Assembly (NCBI RefSeq): GCF_010727475.1
Contig: NZ_AP022567.1
Location: forward strand, 744,001-808,000
DNA length: 64,000 nt
Direction of reading: 5' to 3'
Origin: Mycolicibacterium mageritense
GTDB lineage: Bacteria; Actinomycetota; Actinomycetes; Mycobacteriales; Mycobacteriaceae
Positions 58,537 through 64,000 of the stretch are shown one piece after another. A program made the position numbers and the translations under genes. A model generated the notes under the pieces. It saw only the letters and a list, made by a program, of their open reading frames with translations. It was not told the origin of the DNA and searched no databases. How positions within the stretch are numbered: position 1 is the first letter of the stretch; every line of letters starts with the position of its first letter.

Positions 58537-58542
58537 ACAGTA
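58537..58542 (-). promoter_or_regulatory. -10 element of galU
   Basis: TACTGT on the minus strand, 7 nt before the galU ATG, predicts a leaderless mRNA. Confidence 0.5.
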
Positions 58543-58568
58543 ACGCCCACTCTGAAATGGTGTAGGGC

Positions 58569-59156
58569 GTGGCCCCACTGACAAAAGCCGAGCTGCGCAG
58601 CGGATTACTACGGGCCCGGCGGGCGTTGCCCCGGGCTGTGCGCGACGCCGAGGCCGACGCGTTGCGCGGTTGGCTGCCCGCACTGGTCACGGCCGGGCAG
58701 ACGGTCTGCGCCTATGTGCCGGTTGGCGCAGAACCCGGCTCCCCCGCCATGCTCGACACTCTGCTGGAAGTCGGTGTGCGCGTACTGCTTCCGGTCTCGC
58801 ACACCGATGTGAACGGGGTCGGCCTGCCGCTGCAGTGGGGCGATTACGTGCCGGGCACCCTGATCCAGGCCGGGTTCGGGTTGCGCGAACCCGCGCCGCC
58901 GTGGCTGCCGACCGAGGCGGTCGGCGAAGCCGCCGTGATCCTGGTGCCCGCGTTGGCCGTGGACCGCGCGGGCGTGCGGCTGGGCCGCGGCGCCGGTTTC
59001 TACGACCGCACGCTGGCTGCCGCGGCACCCTCCGCGAAACTGGTCGCGGTCGTGCGTGACGACGAACTCGTCGACGAGCTCCCCGCCGAACCGCACGATG
59101 TGCGCATGACGCACGCACTGACCCCGAACCGGGGCTTGGTGTGCCTGAACAGCTGA
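58569..59156 (+). CDS. 5-formyltetrahydrofolate cyclo-ligase
   Basis: A 195-residue enzyme that converts 5-formyl-THF to 5,10-methenyl-THF with ATP, recycling folate. The signature GRGAGFYDRTL lies near residue 140, with VPALAVDRAGVRLG just before it; the N-terminal basic helix LTKAELRSGLLRARR is also typical. The start is a GTG about 40 bp from the divergent galU ATG. No ribosome site is visible. Confidence 0.93.
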   Translation: MAPLTKAELRSGLLRARRALPRAVRDAEADALRGWLPALVTAGQTVCAYVPVGAEPGSPAMLDTLLEVGVRVLLPVSHTDVNGVGLPLQWGDYVPGTLIQAGFGLREPAPPWLPTEAVGEAAVILVPALAVDRAGVRLGRGAGFYDRTLAAAAPSAKLVAVVRDDELVDELPAEPHDVRMTHALTPNRGLVCLNS

Positions 59157-59175
59157 GTAGTACGACAATCAGCAC

Positions 59176-60417
59176 GTGTCCGCCCCGGTAGATTTCAGCG
59201 CGCGCATCCAGCTGATCGTCGATGTCCTCGCGCAGTCCGTGGACCGGGCCGTCCTGCTCGACGACGAAGAGCTCACCCCAATCACGCACAGCCGTCAGCT
59301 CGGCGAACTCGACGACGTGCGGGTATACAGCGTCCTGCAGCGGGAGACCCGCGCCGAGGTCAAGGCCGCACTGTTCGACCACGGCATCGGTACCGCATCG
59401 GCGGCGCTGTGGACTCCGGCGTTCCCGGAGCACGGGCTCATGCCGCGGTTCTGCGTGCCGGTGCGCTCGGCCGCCGAACGCTTCGGATACCTGTGGATCC
59501 TGGATCCGGAGGCCACGCTGTCGGAAGGGGGCCAGCGGCTGGCCGTGACCGCGGGCGCCGACCTGCTGGCCGTGCTCGATCGGCGCAACGCCGCGATGCG
59601 GGCGCAGGAATCCGCGCAATACGAGCTGCTGAGCCGGTTGCTCGCGGCCGACACACCCGAGCGCGCCGAGCGGACGCTGCGCGAACTGCAGGCCAGGAAC
59701 CTGGTGCAACCCGACGCCCAGGTCGGCGTGTTCGTGTTCGAACCCCACGACAAGGCCGATCCGGTCGATCGCAGCATGGCGCTGCGGTTCCGGTTGTCGG
59801 CGACCGACCGGTCGGCAACGTGGTTCACCATGACGGGTCCGCCGATGACGGTGCTCGCGGTCACCGCGCCGGCTTCGCAGGATCCCACCGTGGCGGACAG
59901 CGTCGTCAACGCCGTCGCGGCCGTGTACGGTGCCAGCCCCGCGATCGGCTCATCCGGTCAACGGCTACCCATAACCCAAGCGGCCCTTGCCTTTCGGCAG
60001 GCCAAGCTGGCCCTGACGCTGGCCCAGATCCGGGCCACCGGCGCGCAGGTCTCGTCATGGTCGGAGCTCGGCTCCTGGAAGACGCTGGCCCTGCTGGCCG
60101 AGGCGTACGGCACCGCCGAGCTCGGTGGCCTGGTACACCCGGGCGTCATCGGGCTCATCGAACAGGGCCGCGACGACCTGATCCACACGCTCGACGTCTA
60201 CCTCGCCAACGGCGGCGACGCGCGCCGCACCGCCGAGGAGCTGCACCTGCACCGGTCCTCGCTGTATTACCGGTTGGAGAAGCTCACCGAGGCCATCGGC
60301 GGCGACCTCGGCGACGGCGAGATCCGGTTCGAGTTGATGTTGAGCCTGCGGTTGGCGCACTTCGCGAAGCTGTACCGGTCCCGTGCGCCGGTGCCGATCC
60401 GTCCGACAGGTGTCTGA
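59176..60417 (+). CDS. PucR-family transcriptional regulator
   Basis: A 413-residue PucR/CdaR-type regulator. The N-terminal part resembles a GAF-like sensor (about 10-130), a middle GGDEF-like/CdaR region follows, and the C-terminal HTH_30 helix-turn-helix is clear: NGGDARRTAEELHLHRSSLYYRLEKLTE near residues 340-368. Such proteins activate amino-acid, purine or nitrogen-use genes. It lies 129 bp upstream of an amino-acid permease in the same direction and is its likely regulator. Confidence 0.9.
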   Translation: MSAPVDFSARIQLIVDVLAQSVDRAVLLDDEELTPITHSRQLGELDDVRVYSVLQRETRAEVKAALFDHGIGTASAALWTPAFPEHGLMPRFCVPVRSAAERFGYLWILDPEATLSEGGQRLAVTAGADLLAVLDRRNAAMRAQESAQYELLSRLLAADTPERAERTLRELQARNLVQPDAQVGVFVFEPHDKADPVDRSMALRFRLSATDRSATWFTMTGPPMTVLAVTAPASQDPTVADSVVNAVAAVYGASPAIGSSGQRLPITQAALAFRQAKLALTLAQIRATGAQVSSWSELGSWKTLALLAEAYGTAELGGLVHPGVIGLIEQGRDDLIHTLDVYLANGGDARRTAEELHLHRSSLYYRLEKLTEAIGGDLGDGEIRFELMLSLRLAHFAKLYRSRAPVPIRPTGV

Positions 60418-60546
60418 ACGGGTCGGCCAAATTTCGTACAGGTTCACCCCCAATTTCGCCCACCGGACACCCGTATCGGGCATAGCGTTCCTCTTCTACG
60501 AACTTGTGACCTGCCTCACTTCACACGGAAGAGTCGGTGACCGAAA

Positions 60547-62367
60547 ATGGGCGAAGCCCCAGCACTGAAAAAGGCGCTCAGCCAACGACAGTTGACGATG
60601 ATCGCCATCGGCGGCGTGATCGGCGCCGGCCTGTTCGTCGGATCCGGGGTGGTGATCGGTGCCACCGGCCCAGGCTCGTTCATCACCTATGCGCTGGCAG
60701 GCGTGCTGATCATCATGGTCATGCGGATGCTGGCCGAGATGGCGGTGGCCAATCCGTCCACCGGCTCCTTCGCTGACTATGCCCGTAACGCCATGGGCAA
60801 CTGGGCGGGGTTCTCGGTCGGCTGGCTGTACTGGTACTTCTGGGTGATCGTGGTGGGCTTCGAAGCCATCGCGGGCGCCAAGATCATCCAGTACTGGGTG
60901 AGTGTCCCGATCTGGCTGACAGCCCTGCTGCTGTTGATCGCGATGACGGCGACCAACCTGTTCTCGGTGTCGTCGTTCGGTGAGTTCGAATACTGGTTCG
61001 CCGGCATCAAGGTCGCGGCGATCCTCGCGTTCATCGGCTTGGGCTCGCTGTACGTCATCGGCCTGTGGCCGCACAAGGACATGGACTTCTCCAACCTCAC
61101 CGACCACGGCGGGTTCTTCCCGTTCGGGCCCATGGCCGTCACGGTCGGCGTGGTGACGGTGATCTTCTCGATGGTGGGCGCCGAGATCGCGACCATCGCC
61201 GCGGCCGAATCGTCCGATCCGGAGCGCGCCGTTGCAAAGGCCGCGAACTCGGTGATCCTGCGTATCGCGGTGTTCTTCGTGGGTTCGGCGTTCCTGCTCG
61301 TCACGATCCTGCCGTGGAACAGCGAGAATCTCGCGGCGTCGCCGTTCGTCTCCGCGTTCACCGAGATGGGCATTCCCTACGCCGACCACATCATGAACGC
61401 CGTGGTGCTCACCGCGGTGCTGAGCTGCCTGAACTCGGGCATGTACACCGCGTCGCGCATGCTGTTCGTGCTGGCCGCCCGGCGTGAGGCGCCCGCGCAG
61501 CTGGTCAGTGTCACGCGCCGGGGCGTCCCGGCGGCCGCGATCCTGACCTCGTCGGTGATCGGCTTCCTGTGTGTGATCGCGGCGGCATTCTCCGAGAAGA
61601 CGATCTTCGCGTTCCTGCTGAACTCCAGCGGCGCCATCATCCTGTTCGTCTACCTGCTGATCGCACTGTCCCAGATCGTGTTGCGGTACCGCACAGACGG
61701 TTCCAAGCTCAAGGTGAAGATGTGGCTGTTCCCCTTCCTGTCCATCCTCACCGCGGTCGCCATGGTGGCCATCCTGGTGCAGATGTACCTGCAGGAGGAG
61801 GTGCGCTCGCAGCTGATCCTGAGCCTGCTGTCGTGGGCCGTGGTGATCCTGCTGTTCCTGGCCAACCGGTGGTTCATCAGCCGTCGCCCGCATGTGGAGG
61901 GCGTCGCACCGACCACCGCGGCACACCGCGTCCTGGTGCTGGCCAACCAGACCGTGGAATCCAAGGAGCTGCTCGACGAGTTGCGCCGCATCGGCGACGA
62001 GAAGGACGCGACCTACTACGTCGTGGTGCCCGCCAGCCCGATCGAAACCGGTGTGGCCGCCACGCACAGTCCGCTGGATGTCTGGGAGGCCACCAAACAG
62101 GCTGCGCAGCAACGGCTTGACCACACCCTGACGGCGCTGCGGTCGGAGAACCTCGAGGCCAACGGAGAGCTGGGTGACTATCGTCCGCTGCGGGCGCTGG
62201 CGGCGGCCGTCGACGCGTTCCATCCCGACCAGATCGTGATCTCGACGCTGCCGCCAGAGGAATCGGTATGGGAGCGCTTCGACGTCGTCGATCGTGCGCG
62301 CACCGATCACCAGATCCCCGTCACCCACGTGGTGGTGCGGGCACACGCCGAGGAACCGGCCTCATGA
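60547..62367 (+). CDS. Amino-acid permease fused to a C-terminal Usp-like domain
   Basis: A 606-residue protein. Residues 12-445 form a twelve-helix APC permease of the AAT/GabP type (LSQRQLTMIAIGGVIGAGLF; NPSTGSFADYARNAMG). Residues 455-606 are soluble and resemble a universal-stress-protein fold: HRVLVLANQTVESKELLDEL, then DATYYVVVPASP, then HPDQIVISTLPP and VTHVVVRAHA. The tail probably sits in the cytoplasm and may gate transport. The stop overlaps the next gene, a two-domain Usp protein, by ATGA. The substrate may be GABA or another amino acid. The 129-bp upstream gap holds no promoter I can pin down. Confidence 0.85.
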   Translation: MGEAPALKKALSQRQLTMIAIGGVIGAGLFVGSGVVIGATGPGSFITYALAGVLIIMVMRMLAEMAVANPSTGSFADYARNAMGNWAGFSVGWLYWYFWVIVVGFEAIAGAKIIQYWVSVPIWLTALLLLIAMTATNLFSVSSFGEFEYWFAGIKVAAILAFIGLGSLYVIGLWPHKDMDFSNLTDHGGFFPFGPMAVTVGVVTVIFSMVGAEIATIAAAESSDPERAVAKAANSVILRIAVFFVGSAFLLVTILPWNSENLAASPFVSAFTEMGIPYADHIMNAVVLTAVLSCLNSGMYTASRMLFVLAARREAPAQLVSVTRRGVPAAAILTSSVIGFLCVIAAAFSEKTIFAFLLNSSGAIILFVYLLIALSQIVLRYRTDGSKLKVKMWLFPFLSILTAVAMVAILVQMYLQEEVRSQLILSLLSWAVVILLFLANRWFISRRPHVEGVAPTTAAHRVLVLANQTVESKELLDELRRIGDEKDATYYVVVPASPIETGVAATHSPLDVWEATKQAAQQRLDHTLTALRSENLEANGELGDYRPLRALAAAVDAFHPDQIVISTLPPEESVWERFDVVDRARTDHQIPVTHVVVRAHAEEPAS

Positions 62368-63251
62368 CGATCCTGGCGGCGTTCAGCGCCAGCCGCCACA
62401 GCAGCGCTCCCCTACACCTGGCAACCCAGATCGCCCGTTCGACCGGCGACTCGGTGGTGGCGGCCGCGGTGGTGGAGCGGCCGTGGCCGCCCAAGGGTGA
62501 CCCGGTCGAACAGGAGTACCTCGACTACATCACCACGCAGGCCACCCAGATCCTCGATCGCGCGGTCAGCGCACTGCCGAGCGATGTCGAAATCCCCACG
62601 GTGGTACACCAATCCACCTCGGTCCCGAGCGGCTTGCTCGAGCTGGCCGTGGCCCATCAGGCCAACCTCGTGGTCGTCGGTTCATCGTCGGCGGGCCTGC
62701 TGGGCCGGGTCGCGCTGGGCAGCGTGACCGAGCGGTTGGTGCACACCGCCGAGATGCCCGTGGCGATCGCGCCGCGCGGCTACTCGCAGAGCGCGGGCCG
62801 CATCCGTCGCCTCACCGCGTCATACGGCGGCGAAGCCGATGTCAACGGGCTCATCCCGGCGGCGGCCGAACTGGCCAAGGCCTGGTCGGCGACGTTGCGC
62901 ATCGTGTCGTTCACGGTCCGCAACGTGGTGGCGTTCGCCGGCGTCATCGAGTCGTCGGCCGAGGATCTCGTCGTCCAGCAGTGGTCGAAGCGCACGTACG
63001 ACGAAATAGTGAAGCGGCTCAACGAGGTTCGCGAGCGCATGGACGTTCCCGACGTAGACGTCGTGGTGGGCACCGGGCACGATTGGAACTCCGCGGTCCA
63101 GAGCGTGCCGTGGGCCGCCGGCGACATGCTGGTGATGGGCTCGGGTGCGGCTGCGCAGACCTCACATGTGTTCCTCGGGTCGGCCGCGGCCAAGATCCTG
63201 CGGCACGCACCGGTGCCGGTCATGATCGTGCCGCGCCACCAGCCGACATAG
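62364..63251 (+). CDS. Universal stress protein, two Usp domains
   Basis: A 295-residue tandem Usp protein. The first domain has an ATP-binding type motif GSSSAGLLGRVALGSV near residues 115-130; the second has GSGAAAQTSHVFLGSA near 260-275. It is cytoplasmic. Start overlap with the permease-Usp fusion indicates a joint function, perhaps forming a mixed dimer with the permease tail. Usp genes in mycobacteria are often under dormancy control, but no DosR-type box was recognised here. Confidence 0.9.
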   Translation: MTILAAFSASRHSSAPLHLATQIARSTGDSVVAAAVVERPWPPKGDPVEQEYLDYITTQATQILDRAVSALPSDVEIPTVVHQSTSVPSGLLELAVAHQANLVVVGSSSAGLLGRVALGSVTERLVHTAEMPVAIAPRGYSQSAGRIRRLTASYGGEADVNGLIPAAAELAKAWSATLRIVSFTVRNVVAFAGVIESSAEDLVVQQWSKRTYDEIVKRLNEVRERMDVPDVDVVVGTGHDWNSAVQSVPWAAGDMLVMGSGAAAQTSHVFLGSAAAKILRHAPVPVMIVPRHQPT

Positions 63252-63280
63252 TCCCGCCGATGTGATGCACTTAGGCGGTT

Positions 63281-64000
63281 ATGCCAAGAGGAGTAGCCGC
63301 CGCGTGGAGCATCTCGGGCCGTTCGGCGTTCGTGGCCGCGACGGTGGTGTTCGTCAGCCTGGCCGTGGCCGCGGCCGCACTGGCCACGGTGCTGTACCGG
63401 TCGATGCTCTCGGGCGTTGACACCGCTGCGGCCACCCGGGTGGTCGACGTCGCCGACGCGCTGCGCACCACCCCACCGACCGCGCTCGATCCGGCACTGA
63501 TGGCCACCGACGAACGCATCGTCGCGGTCCAGGTCATCACGGCCGGCGGGACTGTGGTCGAACGCTCGTCGTCGGCCCCGCGGACGCCACTGATCCCGAT
63601 CGACGAGGTCGGCGAGGGCATCCGGATCGGGATGCCCGAGCACGCATCGCCTTTCGGCCGGATCAGGTTCAGCGCGCAGACGGTCGACGGGGTCGGCGGC
63701 CGCTACACCGTGCTGGTCGGCGAGGGCAGTCTGCTGGTCGCGTCGACGGTCAAGACCGTCATCGTCGCGCTGGCGATCGCGGCTCCCATCGTGGTCGCGG
63801 TGTCTGCGGCCGCCACCTACCTGCTGGTGCGCCGGTCGATGCGATCGGTGGACGACATCCGGACCCGCGTTGCCGACATCAGCACGTCGGATCTCACCGA
63901 ACGCGTGCCGGTGCCGGGCAGCCGCGACGAGATCGCGGCGCTGGCAGTCACGATGAACGAGATGCTGGCGCGCATCGAAGCCGGGCACACCGCGCAACAG
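63281..64000 (+). CDS. Sensor histidine kinase, N-terminal part (cut by window end)
   Basis: The frame is open from the ATG to the last base (240 codons). It has a membrane helix at about residues 14-38, an extracytoplasmic domain of about 115 residues, a second helix at about 155-178 and a HAMP domain (about 180-232, VRRSMRSVDDIRTRVADISTSDLTERVPVPG), ending where the histidine-kinase dimerisation helix should begin (DEIAALAVTMNEMLARIE). The kinase core and any response regulator lie outside the window. The signal is unknown. Confidence 0.88.
   Translation, partial: MPRGVAAAWSISGRSAFVAATVVFVSLAVAAAALATVLYRSMLSGVDTAAATRVVDVADALRTTPPTALDPALMATDERIVAVQVITAGGTVVERSSSAPRTPLIPIDEVGEGIRIGMPEHASPFGRIRFSAQTVDGVGGRYTVLVGEGSLLVASTVKTVIVALAIAAPIVVAVSAAATYLLVRRSMRSVDDIRTRVADISTSDLTERVPVPGSRDEIAALAVTMNEMLARIEAGHTAQQ

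Noticed and set aside
58569..58575. Leaderless -10 box for the cyclo-ligase gene
   Set aside because: The best candidate, AATGGT, lacks the initial T of TANNNT, so it was not listed as a promoter.

Overview
The window is high-GC actinobacterial DNA and almost certainly comes from a fast-growing mycobacterium of the Mycolicibacterium smegmatis type. The signs are an rpfB/ksgA/ispE/tatD/metG neighbourhood, LpqT- and LpqN-type lipoproteins, a cAMP-gated lysine acetyltransferase (Pat), the glp/glpR/rimJ/galU division cluster, many GTG starts and many genes that begin 6-9 nt after a TANNNT -10 box. From memory, the backbone is collinear in inverted orientation with M. tuberculosis Rv0992c-Rv1021, with several accessory blocks interleaved. 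The species assignment is an inference. I see no insertion sequence, prophage, CRISPR array or replication origin.

Layout. 1-1.5 kb: arsenite efflux and arsenate reductase. 1.5-7.1 kb: mazG, a secreted protein with tandem pentapeptides, and mfd. 7.2-9.8 kb: a secreted protein, a lysA-like decarboxylase and a TetR regulator. 9.9-16 kb: tRNA-Gln, glmU, prs, an ArsC/Spx-like protein, lpqT, a short-chain dehydrogenase, rplY and pth. 16-19.5 kb: a ferredoxin-like Fe-S protein under a perfect palindrome, a small membrane pair and a FadD/Pks16-like adenylating enzyme. 19.8-25.5 kb: ispE, then a soluble kinase plus an asparagine-type permease inserted into what is otherwise an rpfB-ksgA-ispE operon. 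25.5-31.5 kb: tatD, metG, gdhA, an NDH-like flavoprotein and an ECF41 sigma factor with a matching promoter. 31.5-37.6 kb: pabB, rsmI, pmt, arcA, soxR and alkB. 37.5-43.6 kb: lipoproteins, a PE-PPE-domain serine hydrolase and a SARP/BTAD regulator with candidate 11-bp-period boxes. 43.6-47.5 kb: an AroE-like enzyme with Pat, and furA-katA. 47.7-54.2 kb: MarR, ChrB-MFS, and GntR with an MFS / soluble binding protein / ornithine-cyclodeaminase-like operon. 54.2-59.2 kb: tRNA-Ala, glpR, rimJ, glp, galU and a 5-FTHF cyclo-ligase. 59.2-64 kb: a PucR regulator, an amino-acid permease fused to a Usp-like tail, a Usp protein and the start of a sensor histidine kinase cut by the window edge.

How genes work together. 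Many neighbours overlap by ATGA or GTGA (acr3-arsC, arsC2-lpqT, furA-katA, chrB-MFS, permease-usp, NDH-like-ECF41, binding protein-OCD), so translational coupling is common. Three regulators have plausible operators next to their own genes (SoxR, FurA, SARP), and ECF41 has its consensus promoter in front of its operon. Two divergent gene pairs (tatD/metG and rsmI/pmt) have -10 boxes on opposite strands that share a single TA step. Several intergenic gaps hold palindromic elements; one type occurs twice, and another carries a consensus DnaA box.
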